Assembly: GCA_013360915.1 (NCBI GenBank)
Contig: JABWAT010000015.1
Span: 1-58,323 of the forward strand
DNA: 58,323 nucleotides
DNA from: Bacteroidota bacterium
GTDB lineage: Bacteria; Bacteroidota; JABWAT01
Reading direction: 5' to 3'
Below are positions 18,247 to 26,030 of this stretch, one piece after another; position 1 is the first letter of the stretch; every line of letters starts with the position of its first letter. A program made the position numbers and the translations under genes. The notes under the pieces were generated by a model. That model was not told the DNA's origin. It made no database searches and worked only from the letters and a program-made list of their open reading frames with translations.

Positions 18247-18963
18247 ATGTACAGCTATAAACGGGTGAAAGGTAACCGGTATATCATGCTGGAAGATGGG
18301 GACCCCATTAACAATCATCTGGGCAATCCGTTTCCTGCTCTGACAGAAGAACGGGCTTTGCAATTCATGGTTGAGTTAAAGATCATCCAGTACAATGAAT
18401 TCATTCCGCCTGAAGACCGGCTTCGTACCAGTTTTACTTATTGTGTGCTGTCAACCATGATGGAAGCCAGCGGGAGAACCTTCCCTTTGACGGTTGATGA
18501 TGAGATTCAGTGGGACCGGGCGTTCCGGCTCAATCCGGGACCGCCGTTGCTGCTGCTGGAACAGCGGGTGATTAATCAGGCAAAAGTTGGGTTACAATCT
18601 CCGTGGGTGAATCTGGACCTGAACTACTGCTCCACACCGGAGGAAATGCGGGAAAACGGAACGGCATTCGTCCCCGCCAATATCATTGCGGAATTGAATG
18701 GGATACTCAGCTCCTTCCTGCCGGTTGAACGGTTTATGGTTATGCTGCTATCAAGATACATGGTCTTTGGTATCACGTTACCGGTTTTGTGGGTGGCAGA
18801 CCGGATTGACGACACCTGCCTGGCCGATGGTTACTGGGTATTCGGCCGGTATGCCGGGCCCCGGAAGTTCAAACGGGAAAAGGATCTGCTGCTTTACCGG
18901 CTCTCTTTCCTGAAAAAGCTGCAGATCGCTTACCGGAATGGTGAGAAGGGTTTGCCGGTGTAA
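18247..18963 (+). CDS. Hypothetical protein, third gene of ATPase operon
   Basis: A 238-residue protein of unknown family. It starts 45 nt after the preceding gene, with an AAAGGAG site. A hydrophobic region sits near residues 155-180, and the C-terminus is basic. The set 15938-18963 looks like one operon. Confidence 0.63.
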   Translation: MYSYKRVKGNRYIMLEDGDPINNHLGNPFPALTEERALQFMVELKIIQYNEFIPPEDRLRTSFTYCVLSTMMEASGRTFPLTVDDEIQWDRAFRLNPGPPLLLLEQRVINQAKVGLQSPWVNLDLNYCSTPEEMRENGTAFVPANIIAELNGILSSFLPVERFMVMLLSRYMVFGITLPVLWVADRIDDTCLADGYWVFGRYAGPRKFKREKDLLLYRLSFLKKLQIAYRNGEKGLPV

Positions 18964-19393
18964 GGTGCATTTGTTAACGCTTTCTTCCGACACCGTAAAT
19001 ACAGGATGGAGGGGGAGGTGATGTTGTTGGGCTTGCGGTTGGACTGGACCCTCAACGGTGGATTTAATAAAAGTTAAATGAATTTCTAATTAACCGACCT
19101 TTGTATCTGAATAAAAAGACTGATACTTTCATTAACTGACCATTGTTAAGAAAAACTTACAGGGTTGGTTTGGTCCGGGAAAAGGAAAAAGGGCTGGATC
19201 GGAACAGCCGCTTTTACCACTCGTTGGTCTGTGTAATAATCTATCGATGCAATGCACGCTCACCGGATGGGTAAGAAAAAAATGAAATAATCTGAATGCA
19301 GAGTGATTTTTGTTGTAAGAAATACACTGTCAAACACCACACCATAAAAATAAACGGACACATTGGCTTCTGAAACACTGCAGCGAGGTTGAA
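18964..19393. other. Intergenic region, no gene seen
   Basis: A 430-bp gap, A/T-rich in the middle (19065-19150). Probable promoter region for the radical SAM gene; an ACCATAAAAATAAAC run at 19342-19356 resembles half of the inverted-repeat motif at 15881. I see no RNA gene. Confidence 0.35.
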
Positions 19394-21106
19394 ATGAAAA
19401 AACGATTTACTTTGATTTCTTTTGACCTAATCAGAACCGAAGAACCGGACATTTCATATTCAATCGCAACCATACTGGCTTACCTCCGTGCCGATGTGCA
19501 GATTTCAGAACAATATGATATCGATCATCTATCCATAAACCTGTACAGAGAGTACGAATCCCATTTTATCACCGATATTGATAAAGTAATACAGCATCTG
19601 GATGAGAAACTTATTCAGTCACCTGATGTGGTGGCACTTTCTGAATATATATGGTCAAGAAATCTGACGGGACCTGTTTCTGCGTATCTTAAACAACGAT
19701 TTCCAAGTGTAAAGCTGATTTTAGGCGGGCCAGAAATTACACCCGTCAGGGTGGAGCAGATTAGCGAAGGTTACCCATTTGCAGATCATCTGATCAGCGG
19801 TTATGCAGAGGAAGCACTGGCTGCGATTTTATTGGGCAAAAAAACTGACCTTTTAATAACTGGCTCCCCGGATTGCAATCGTCTGGTCTCTCCCTACCTT
19901 TCAAAGGTAATTACAATACATGATCAGGTCAAAATGCTTCGATGGGAGACAAAACGTGGGTGCCCATACAGATGCACCTTTTGCGAATGGAGTCAGGTAG
20001 CCGGCAGAAAAGTGATTGAGCTACCGATTGAAAGATTACATGAAGAATTAAAATTATTTTCCACTCTTAAAAATCTTGAGAAAATAAATGTACTGGATGG
20101 GACATTTAACACAAAGGACTCCTATCTGACCCTGATGGATGCAATGGGTGAATTAAAGGGGATCACTTTCAGTATACAGACAAGAATCGAAGCAATAAAA
20201 GGTAAAAACGGGGACAAGTTTTTAGAAAACCTGATCAGGTACAGGAATATCTTCCCGGAAGTTGGCATTCAAACCATTGTTCCTGATGAAATGGTCACAA
20301 TCGGGAGGGTAGAGAACAGAGAACAGGCTGGAAGGGAAATTGAGGAAATTAAAAGGGTTCTTCTCTTTTTCAGAGATAACAGGATAAAGTATAAAGCCGA
20401 TCTGATCTATGGCATACCGGGTCAGACAAAGAAAACTTTTACAGATAGTTTTCGCTTTCTGATCGATTGCGGAACAAAGAAATCAAACATCTCAACATTT
20501 CCGCTCAGAATACCAAAGAACAGCAAAATTAAGGAAGATGACACGAAAATCAGAGTTTATCCGATGTTCGAGGGTTGCCCGATTGACATTGTTAAGGAAT
20601 CATCCAGCTTTACAGCTGAAGAATGGAAGGATATAAACCGTAAATCCGGAACGATGAAGTTTGAGTTTAATGCGGAAAATTCCGGAGGATATGGGAAAAT
20701 ATTATTGGCAACCATACCAAAGGAATTCCGGCTTGTTATCCACTCCAAATTCGGGTACACAAGGTATAAAAAGCTGACAATCGGTTTACAGGTTACTGTT
20801 AATACACCATTTATCCGTTCATTCTTCCCGATAGTGGTCCGATGGAAAAGGGTCGGTCCAAAGGAATTTCAGCACATTATATTAACGAAATCGAATAAAA
20901 TTCTGATCAGAGATCAGAAAAGTCTTTTCTCTGGTTTCGAATATGGTGTCATCAGAAGTGTTGAAAAGGCCATTGATCCGCATGTATTTGATTTGCACGT
21001 AGATTCTTACCCCAGTCTCGATATTGCCAGGCAGAACATGGGTAATGGAGCACTTTTGAATTTCAAATACATTGATGAAAAAAAGTTCTTTTCCAGTGAA
21101 GAATAA
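19394..21106 (+). CDS. B12-binding-type radical SAM protein
   Basis: A 570-residue enzyme. An N-terminal Rossmann-like cobalamin-binding-type domain (residues 1-165, with LILGGPEITP near 110) precedes a radical SAM barrel, whose CxxxCxxC cluster motif is seen in RGCPYRCTFCEWS near residues 188-198; FSIQTRIEA, VGIQTIVPD and YGIPGQTKKTF are typical later barrel segments. Family members do methylations, ring rearrangements and sulfur chemistry, so the reaction cannot be named. It lies 78 nt before the Cad1-type gene in the same direction and may share its transcript. Its proximity to the micropeptide genes is noted as a finding. Confidence 0.85.
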   Translation: MKKRFTLISFDLIRTEEPDISYSIATILAYLRADVQISEQYDIDHLSINLYREYESHFITDIDKVIQHLDEKLIQSPDVVALSEYIWSRNLTGPVSAYLKQRFPSVKLILGGPEITPVRVEQISEGYPFADHLISGYAEEALAAILLGKKTDLLITGSPDCNRLVSPYLSKVITIHDQVKMLRWETKRGCPYRCTFCEWSQVAGRKVIELPIERLHEELKLFSTLKNLEKINVLDGTFNTKDSYLTLMDAMGELKGITFSIQTRIEAIKGKNGDKFLENLIRYRNIFPEVGIQTIVPDEMVTIGRVENREQAGREIEEIKRVLLFFRDNRIKYKADLIYGIPGQTKKTFTDSFRFLIDCGTKKSNISTFPLRIPKNSKIKEDDTKIRVYPMFEGCPIDIVKESSSFTAEEWKDINRKSGTMKFEFNAENSGGYGKILLATIPKEFRLVIHSKFGYTRYKKLTIGLQVTVNTPFIRSFFPIVVRWKRVGPKEFQHIILTKSNKILIRDQKSLFSGFEYGVIRSVEKAIDPHVFDLHVDSYPSLDIARQNMGNGALLNFKYIDEKKFFSSEE

Positions 21107-21184
21107 ACTTTGGATAAGTCATCGTTGATTTTCTCTTAATTTGAGCAGTTGCATGTATCGTTTATAAAAGCCAGGTATAAACCA

Positions 21185-23011
21185 ATGAAATTAACCACCC
21201 TTCTTTGTACCGCAGGAAAGTCACCAATGGTAGCAGTAGAAGCTGCTTATTTTCTGCCGGATGGGTTCGATACGGTTCATGTGATTACCACCAACCACAA
21301 GGATGTTGAGAAGGCGATTAACGACCTGCAGTCTGCCTTTTCTGCACTTCATTCCAGGACGGAGCTAAAAATAACGGTCACGACTGAAATCGCTGATTGG
21401 AAAACCCATCGGGATTTCGAAGAATTTGAGGAAATCTTATTCACGTGGTACCTGACTCATTATTCACCGGACCAAACGTGGGTATGTCTGAGTGGCGGAT
21501 ATAAATCCATTAGTGCCAGTATGCAGAAGGCAGCTGGCTGGTTTGGGGCAAGGGATATTTTCCATGTTCTGGTGGAAAACGAAAATAGTGTAAAAGCCTG
21601 GCAGGATGTGGAGATTGCAAGACAGGAACACCGTTTAACCTTTTTCAGCATGGGCCATGAACCCGGGTGGGCTTTTGCCCGTAATCTGGTTGGATTTACG
21701 AATAATACACAAATAACCGAATGGGGTTGGTCTGTTAAACCTGGCCCGCACCAGATCCGGTCCCATTTTGCCGGTGTTTTAAATCGGATTCAAAGTAACT
21801 TGTTTACAGGATTAGCTGGTCTTCCTTTCCGTTCATTGCAGTTCCTCAGTCCGGGAATTTGGGACTGGCTCCATCAACCCGTAAATGCACAAACGGATCG
21901 TGAATGGATTAGCCGGCTTCCCAAAATTGATCTTCATCTTCATCTGGGCGGATTCGCAACAGAAGGCACTTTGCTTGAAATAGTTCGGAATCGGGCAAAT
22001 GAGCCAGGCCTGCTGCCTTCTGAGATTCCAATTTCTTATCCTTCTCACTGGCCACTTCCAGCCGCCCCCATTGCATTAAACAGCTATATGACACTGGGAA
22101 ATAACAATGGATCAGCAATTCTATACGATCCGGGTTGTTTGAAGGAACAATGCAGGCAATTATTTAAATATTTAAAAAAGGAGCGGATTGTCTATGCAGA
22201 AATCAGGTGTTCGCCGGTTAATTATGCAAAAGGCCGATCACCGTTGTCGGTTTTGACTGCTATCAGAGAAACATTCCGTGAGTGCATTGAAGATAGTCGC
22301 AGTCGTCAGGAATTTACTCCACTTATTAATCTGATTATCATTGTGACCCGGAAAACAGAAGGGGATTTATCTTCCATAAGTAAGCATCTGGCACTTGCAG
22401 TGACTGCCTTCCAGGAATTTGACGACGGCCATGACGTGCAGTTGGTGGGGGTTGATCTGGCCGGATTCGAGAATAAGGAAACAAGGGCTGAGTATTACTC
22501 GGTGGATTTTGAACCCGTTCACCGGTGCGGGATTGCAGTAACTGCACACGCCGGCGAAAATGATGATGCTGAGGGAATCTGGCAGGCCGTTTACAAGCTT
22601 CATGCACGGCGCTTGGGACATGCCCTTCGATTGAACGATTCACCCGACCTTAAACGCACGGTACTGGAACGCCGGATTGGTGTGGAACTTTGCCCCTATT
22701 CCAATTATCAGACCAACCCGTTTTTCCTTGATGGGATACAGTCAGAAATCAGAACTCTGGAATACCCGTTACTTGATTATCTGAGAACTGGCATTGTAGC
22801 GTTTCCCAATACTGATAATCCGGGTATTTCTGGTGCAGGACTTACAGATAACTTCCTGCTGGCCAGCCGGCTGGCACCCGGACTCATGAGAATTGATCTG
22901 CTTCAGATGATCCGACATTCAGCCGAAGTAACGTTTCTGTTGCCGGATAAAAGACACCGTCTTATGGTAAGTCTTGAAGAAATGGTTTTGGAGAGTTTCA
23001 CCGGCCATTGA
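21185..23011 (+). CDS. cad1: CARF-adenosine deaminase effector (Cad1-type)
   Basis: A 608-residue fusion. Residues 1-150 are a CARF domain: an opening LLCTAGKSPMVAVEAAYFL strand-loop-helix, FDTVHVITTNHKDVEKA, and LSGGYKSISASMQKAAGW as the second nucleotide-binding loop. After a linker, residues 240-600 form an adenosine deaminase barrel: IDLHLHLGG near 248 (zinc His pair), AEIRCSPVNYA, VTAHAGEND near 452 (zinc His and catalytic Glu), RLGHALRL near 475 and FPNTDNPGIS near 540. Cad1 proteins convert ATP to ITP when cyclic oligoadenylate binds the CARF domain in type III CRISPR immunity. The second aspartate of the usual TDDP motif is asparagine here. Start at 21185 fits the CARF strand. Identity is strong; activity is inferred. 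Confidence 0.88.
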   Translation: MKLTTLLCTAGKSPMVAVEAAYFLPDGFDTVHVITTNHKDVEKAINDLQSAFSALHSRTELKITVTTEIADWKTHRDFEEFEEILFTWYLTHYSPDQTWVCLSGGYKSISASMQKAAGWFGARDIFHVLVENENSVKAWQDVEIARQEHRLTFFSMGHEPGWAFARNLVGFTNNTQITEWGWSVKPGPHQIRSHFAGVLNRIQSNLFTGLAGLPFRSLQFLSPGIWDWLHQPVNAQTDREWISRLPKIDLHLHLGGFATEGTLLEIVRNRANEPGLLPSEIPISYPSHWPLPAAPIALNSYMTLGNNNGSAILYDPGCLKEQCRQLFKYLKKERIVYAEIRCSPVNYAKGRSPLSVLTAIRETFRECIEDSRSRQEFTPLINLIIIVTRKTEGDLSSISKHLALAVTAFQEFDDGHDVQLVGVDLAGFENKETRAEYYSVDFEPVHRCGIAVTAHAGENDDAEGIWQAVYKLHARRLGHALRLNDSPDLKRTVLERRIGVELCPYSNYQTNPFFLDGIQSEIRTLEYPLLDYLRTGIVAFPNTDNPGISGAGLTDNFLLASRLAPGLMRIDLLQMIRHSAEVTFLLPDKRHRLMVSLEEMVLESFTGH

Positions 23012-23032
23012 AGACAAACGCCAATAAAAAAT

Positions 23033-23071
23033 AACCCCGGAAGTTGTCAGCGGGATACAATTTCCGGGGTT
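23033..23071 (+). terminator. Hairpin after the Cad1-type gene
   Basis: AACCCCGGAA at 23033-23042 pairs with TTCCGGGGTT at 23062-23071, and an inner TTGT/ACAA pair extends the stem. It follows an A-rich run and sits 22 nt past the stop. It could serve the minus-strand peptide transcripts as well. Confidence 0.7.
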
Positions 23072-23448
23072 CAACGGCAGGGTATGAGCAGCAGAATCGA
23101 GAAAAAGAAGCGTCAGACAACACCAGAAACCAATGGGTAATTGATATCAGATTTCCCTGAGGTAAACTCCATCATTTCAATCGGCCTACTTCTGTCCCAC
23201 AAGTTTCACTCATAAGAATGAAGGCCTGCTTTTCTGTTTACTTTTTACCAAATAGGATTGTACTGACTAAGTACACGAAATAGCCGAAACTCATAGTCAC
23301 TCCATTGTTAAAAATAAATAGAACTTTTGACCTTCTGACACGGAACCAGCCTGTAAGGAGTCAACGAGATACTGACAGACTTTACGGTGCCATTACCAAT
23401 CAATAAAATGGGCAGATTTCATATTTATCAGATCTTTTATGGTTCAGA
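23072..23448. other. Intergenic region, no gene seen
   Basis: No convincing reading frame or RNA signature between the terminator and the last small peptide gene. Confidence 0.35.
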
Positions 23449-23553
23449 TTAACAACCTTGATGTTTGGGAATTGTCTGACCGGTGATAATCCGGATAATA
23501 TCCACAACGCAGGTTGGAATACAAGGACCGGTGTCCGGGATGATTCGTTGCAT
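23449..23553 (-). CDS. Micropeptide, Ile/Pro-rich type (A7)
   Basis: A 34-residue peptide beginning MQRIIPDTGPCIPT and containing DIIRIITGQTIPKH. It shares the MQRI start, an IPTC segment and the xIIRxI core with A3 (24954) and A2 (25307). A GAAGGAA site lies about 13 nt upstream. It has three cysteines, more than any other copy. Confidence 0.6.
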   Translation of the reverse strand: MQRIIPDTGPCIPTCVVDIIRIITGQTIPKHQGC

Positions 23554-23578
23554 GATGTGCTATTCCTTCTATTGTTCT

Positions 23579-23683
23579 TCACAGATTAACAAGGTGCCTG
23601 ATATACCTTTTTGATACCATTGTATAAGAGACGAAAACCAGGTTGTTTTCCAGGATGTCTGCACTGGATTCTTTTTTTCTCAT
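23579..23683 (-). CDS. Possible small peptide between B6 and A7
   Basis: A 34-residue frame starting MRKKESSADILENN with a CAGGAG site 11 nt upstream. It does not resemble either peptide family. It may be a decayed A-type copy or a chance frame. Confidence 0.3.
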   Translation of the reverse strand: MRKKESSADILENNLVFVSYTMVSKRYIRHLVNL

Positions 23684-23712
23684 CTGGATTTACTCCTGGT
23701 TTCAGTTCTGTT

Positions 23713-23790
23713 TTATTTTTTATCCTCGCTGACGGCTGCAATGATCGAAATAATTGCAGTAGCGATGGCTACAATGGTTTTCGTTTGCAT
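23713..23790 (-). CDS. Micropeptide, Ala/Val-rich type (B6)
   Basis: A 25-residue peptide beginning MQTKTIVAIATAIISIIAA and ending SEDKK. The nine bases after the ATG and the ATG context match B2 and B4, and a GAAGGAG site lies 12 nt upstream. It is 4 residues shorter than B1-B4 and more Ile-rich in the middle; the whole central part should form a hydrophobic helix. The conserved upstream block is present at 23800-23855. Confidence 0.68.
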   Translation of the reverse strand: MQTKTIVAIATAIISIIAAVSEDKK

Positions 23791-24077
23791 AACGGTCTCT
23801 TTCTCCTTCTTGTTAAGTTTCCAACAGTAAAGAGAGAAAAACTGACCATTTTTCCAGATCACTCTGAAAAAAAAAGGAGTATCAGGGGGTGAATGGTTGA
23901 GGGATGCTGTTGAAGGGTTGGTAAATGTCATTTGCGTGTAAGTCGCATGGTCCGGGATAGCCAAAAGATAGCCTTGTTATTACAGGTTATTTGCAATGGA
24001 CTATGATCAATTTTTCATGCCTGGTGGGGCAGACAGTTGCTATGCCAGATAATGAACAAGGGAAGGCTGGTTGTTTT

Positions 24078-24209
24078 TTAGGGATTGTTGAATTGTTCAA
24101 GTCGTTGACCGGCTCGTCCATGTTCATCGTCTTCGTGAATTTCGGTTGCAATGGTACCCGGCGCAGTCGTAAAGGTTGAACGGATTGTGATGTTTGCTGC
24201 TGGCGACAT
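24078..24209 (-). pseudogene. Degenerate Ala-rich micropeptide copy (B5)
   Basis: The frame starts MSPAANITIRSTFTTAPGTI and goes on with ATEIHEDDE, clearly related to B3 (MSPAAIIAIVSAVVSAAGTI then ATAIQDDEE), but charged and polar residues break the hydrophobic core and the stop is lost, so it reads through to 43 residues. I treat it as a decayed copy. Confidence 0.6.
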
Positions 24210-24427
24210 GCTGATGCTTCCTGATTCTGAAAAGTTGCCAGGTTGAAAAGAGCAGGTAAGTCGAAATAATTGCAAGCACGGATTTACAGAACTGTGGAAT
24301 ATTTCCCGGAACTTTTTACAGAAGGTGCAACTGCTATTGCGTCATGATGATTTCTTGCTGCCGGTTACTTCAGGAAGTTGGGCCAATAAAAATCAGAAAC
24401 ATTTCAAGTATGCCCAGGAGCACACTT

Positions 24428-24449
24428 GACCCCCTTCAGAAAGGGGGTC
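24428..24449. terminator. Perfect 9-bp hairpin between peptide units
   Basis: GACCCCCTT (24428-24436) pairs perfectly with AAGGGGGTC (24441-24449), loop CAGA. It follows the A4 peptide on the minus strand. No T-run follows on either strand, so a terminator role is uncertain; RNA processing or stability is possible. Confidence 0.5.
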
Positions 24450-24480
24450 TGGAAATCGGACCAAAAATAATCCGTATGAT

Positions 24481-24534
24481 TTAAGGAATGCTGATCGGGA
24501 ATTCCGGTACGACTCTTTGTACGACTTTTTTCAT
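24481..24534 (-). pseudogene. Truncated Ile/Pro-rich micropeptide (A4)
   Basis: The frame gives 17 residues (MKKVVQRVVPEFPISIP) and stops at TAA. Reading past the stop gives IIRIIFGPISRP, which matches the IIRFIIRDLIGP tail of A3. So a single base change of a GAA codon created the stop. The ribosome-binding site (ACAGGAGGTAACC) is intact and begins right after the B4 stop. Confidence 0.62.
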
Positions 24535-24546
24535 GGTTACCTCCTG

Positions 24547-24636
24547 TTATTTTTTGTCCTGGTCAACAGCAGAGACAATGGTGGCAGCTGCGGCGACTAC
24601 AGCACTGGCGATGGCAACAATGGTCTTGGTTTGCAT
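24547..24636 (-). CDS. Micropeptide, Ala/Val-rich type (B4)
   Basis: A 29-residue peptide beginning MQTKTIVAIASAVVAAAATI and ending VSAVDQDKK. It differs from B2 by only two residues (VS for AS, with nearly identical DNA). A GAAAGGA site lies upstream, and the conserved upstream block sits at 24650-24715. It should form one hydrophobic helix with a polar, charged tail. Confidence 0.75.
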   Translation of the reverse strand: MQTKTIVAIASAVVAAAATIVSAVDQDKK

Positions 24637-24953
24637 AGCGGTTCGTATCCTTTCAATTTAGTTTGGAACCAAAAGATAAGAGGAAAGAACCCGAAGGATT
24701 TCCAGTTTCCTGTGAAAAAATTATTGAGATAGAAAAGAATGGGAGTTGTGGCGGGGTAAGTAAATGTGGGATGTATCAGTTCCAGTCATCCGGACCAGAA
24801 TGCAAAAAGAGATGGCAAAACAAGGCTCAAGATTGGGAACAGGCTGGATTCCAATCAATCACAGTATAAACTCACCCGCCAATGTAAAGTCGTGGTGACA
24901 GCCAGTTTATGACAGGTTGAATGCATCGGATCATTGACGGCCGCCTTGTTTTA

Positions 24954-25049
24954 TTAAACGGGGCCAATTAAATCACGGATAATAAACCGGATGATTTCTG
25001 GAATGCATGTTGGAATATTTGGGACAGAAACCTGAATAATTCGTTGCAT
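24954..25049 (-). CDS. Micropeptide, Ile/Pro-rich type (A3)
   Basis: A 31-residue peptide beginning MQRIIQVSVPNIPTCIPEII and ending RFIIRDLIGPV. It starts 9 nt after the B3 stop; its GGAG site overlaps that stop (TAGGAG), so B3 and A3 are translationally linked. It shares the RDxxGPV tail with A1. Confidence 0.7.
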   Translation of the reverse strand: MQRIIQVSVPNIPTCIPEIIRFIIRDLIGPV

Positions 25050-25058
25050 GGATTGCTC

Positions 25059-25148
25059 CTATTCTTCGTCGTCCTGAATGGCGGTGGCAATAGTGCCAGC
25101 GGCAGAAACAACGGCTGATACAATGGCGATAATTGCTGCAGGTGACAT
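25059..25148 (-). CDS. Micropeptide, Ala/Val-rich type, acidic tail (B3)
   Basis: A 29-residue peptide beginning MSPAAIIAIVSAVVSAAGTI and ending ATAIQDDEE. Same length and same IAIxSAVVxAAxTI core as B2 and B4 but without N-terminal lysine and with an acidic rather than lysine-ending tail. An AAAAGGAAAAG site precedes it. A related decayed copy is at 24078. Confidence 0.7.
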   Translation of the reverse strand: MSPAAIIAIVSAVVSAAGTIATAIQDDEE

Positions 25149-25185
25149 GGTGGTAACTTTTCCTTTTAATTGGTTACTAAGACTT

Positions 25186-25284
25186 TCAAAGTTTAAAAAC
25201 CTGATTTTTTCCTGATCCGGGTTTAATGACCCGTCCATTTCCTTTCTGATTTTTCTGCTTCAGTAACAACTGTTTTTGCGGCAT
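25186..25284 (-). pseudogene. Probable frameshifted micropeptide relic
   Basis: Directly after A2, a GGAAGGAAG site and an ATG open a 32-residue frame (MPQKQLLLKQKNQKG...). In the frame shifted by two bases the start reads AKTVVTEAEKSE, reminiscent of the QTKTIVAIA start of the B family. I take it as a decayed B copy, though a real lysine-rich peptide cannot be excluded. Confidence 0.35.
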
Positions 25285-25306
25285 AACGGTTACTTCCTTC
25301 CGGCTT

Positions 25307-25399
25307 CTATTTAATAATGGTGCTGACAATGATCCGGATGATGGCCGGAATACCGGTGGTGGTAATGATTTCTTCGGTACTTGGTGCAATTCTTTGCAT
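25307..25399 (-). CDS. Micropeptide, Ile/Pro-rich type (A2)
   Basis: A 30-residue peptide beginning MQRIAPSTEEIITTTGIPAI and ending IRIIVSTIIK. It starts 14 nt after the B2 stop behind a CTGGAGG site. Shared with the other A copies: MQRI start, a proline, then the IIRII core. Confidence 0.7.
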   Translation of the reverse strand: MQRIAPSTEEIITTTGIPAIIRIIVSTIIK

Positions 25400-25413
25400 G
25401 GTGTTACCTCCAG

Positions 25414-25503
25414 TTATTTTTTGTCCTGGTCAACGGCAGAAGCGATGGTGGCAGCTGCGGCGACTACAGCGCTGGCGATGGCAACAATGGTCTTGGTTTG
25501 CAT
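25414..25503 (-). CDS. Micropeptide, Ala/Val-rich type (B2)
   Basis: A 29-residue peptide beginning MQTKTIVAIASAVVAAAATI and ending ASAVDQDKK, nearly identical to B4. It has a GAAAGGA site 12 nt upstream, and the conserved block at 25515-25580. The DNA from this gene through its upstream region (25414-25740) is a diverged duplicate of 24547-24890. Confidence 0.75.
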   Translation of the reverse strand: MQTKTIVAIASAVVAAAATIASAVDQDKK

Positions 25504-25818
25504 AGCGGTTCGTATCCTTTCTTTTTAGTGGTGATCAACTGATAAGAGGAGAGAACCTGAAAGATTTCCAGTTAACTGTAAGAAAAAGTATTGAGCTGGA
25601 AGTGAATGAGCGTTGTGTCTGGGAAGGTAAATGTGGGATGTATCATTTCCGGCCATCCGGACCAGAATGCAAAAAGAGAATGCAACAGGAGGCTTAAGAT
25701 AGGAACCTGGCTCGATACAAATCAATCACAGTCACGCCCCCCCCAGCCGATGCATAGTCGGGTTGGCAGTCTGTTATTGACAGGTTGGATGCGTCATATC
25801 ATTGTTGGCCATTCTGCT

Positions 25819-25917
25819 TTACTGTACAGGACCGGTGATATCACGTATAATAATCCGGATAATGACCGGTGTGGTGGTCGGGATTGATGTATCGGTACCT
25901 GCTATGATGGGTGACAT
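25819..25917 (-). CDS. Micropeptide, Ile/Thr-rich type (A1)
   Basis: A 32-residue peptide beginning MSPIIAGTDTSIPTTTPVII and ending RIIIRDITGPVQ. It starts 14 nt after the B1 stop behind a CGGAGA site. The IIRIII core and RDxxGPV tail match A3. Confidence 0.7.
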   Translation of the reverse strand: MSPIIAGTDTSIPTTTPVIIRIIIRDITGPVQ

Positions 25918-25931
25918 GGATCGGTCTCCGT

Positions 25932-26021
25932 TTACTTTTTGCCCTGATCGACAGCAGTGACAATAGCAGCAGCGGCGGTGACAACGGCGCTTGCAATGGT
26001 GATGATCGTTTTTGTTTGCAT
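25932..26021 (-). CDS. Micropeptide, Ala/Val-rich type (B1)
   Basis: A 29-residue peptide beginning MQTKTIITIASAVVTAAAAI and ending VTAVDQGKK. It is the first small gene after the Card1-type nuclease gene, 81 nt downstream on the same strand. A GAAGGAAAAGGA run precedes the ATG. The base changes relative to B2 are largely silent or conservative (T for A, I for V), which suggests the peptide sequence is under selection. Confidence 0.75.
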   Translation of the reverse strand: MQTKTIITIASAVVTAAAAIVTAVDQGKK

Positions 26022-26030
26022 GTTGGTCCT

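Larger units (their letters stand above)
24547..25820 (-). repeat. Tandem duplicated micropeptide units
   Basis: The region 24547-24956 (B4, its upstream block and the non-coding stretch before A3's end) aligns with 25414-25821 (B2, its upstream block and the stretch before A1's end). Shared landmarks are GTAAATGTGGGATGTATCA (24756 and 25628), CCGGACCAGAATGCAAAAAG (24791 and 25658) and AATCAATCACAGT (24853 and 25720). The copies have diverged by roughly a fifth by eye. So whole units, not only genes, were duplicated. Confidence 0.75.

Noticed and set aside
17221-18363. A 380-residue minus-strand frame
   Set aside because: It is antisense to the end of the AAA ATPase gene and all of the next gene, which have better starts and composition.
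24517-24869. Plus-strand frames of 68-71 residues in the micropeptide cluster
   Set aside because: They are antisense to the B/A genes, lack ribosome-binding sites and have biased composition from the opposite strand.
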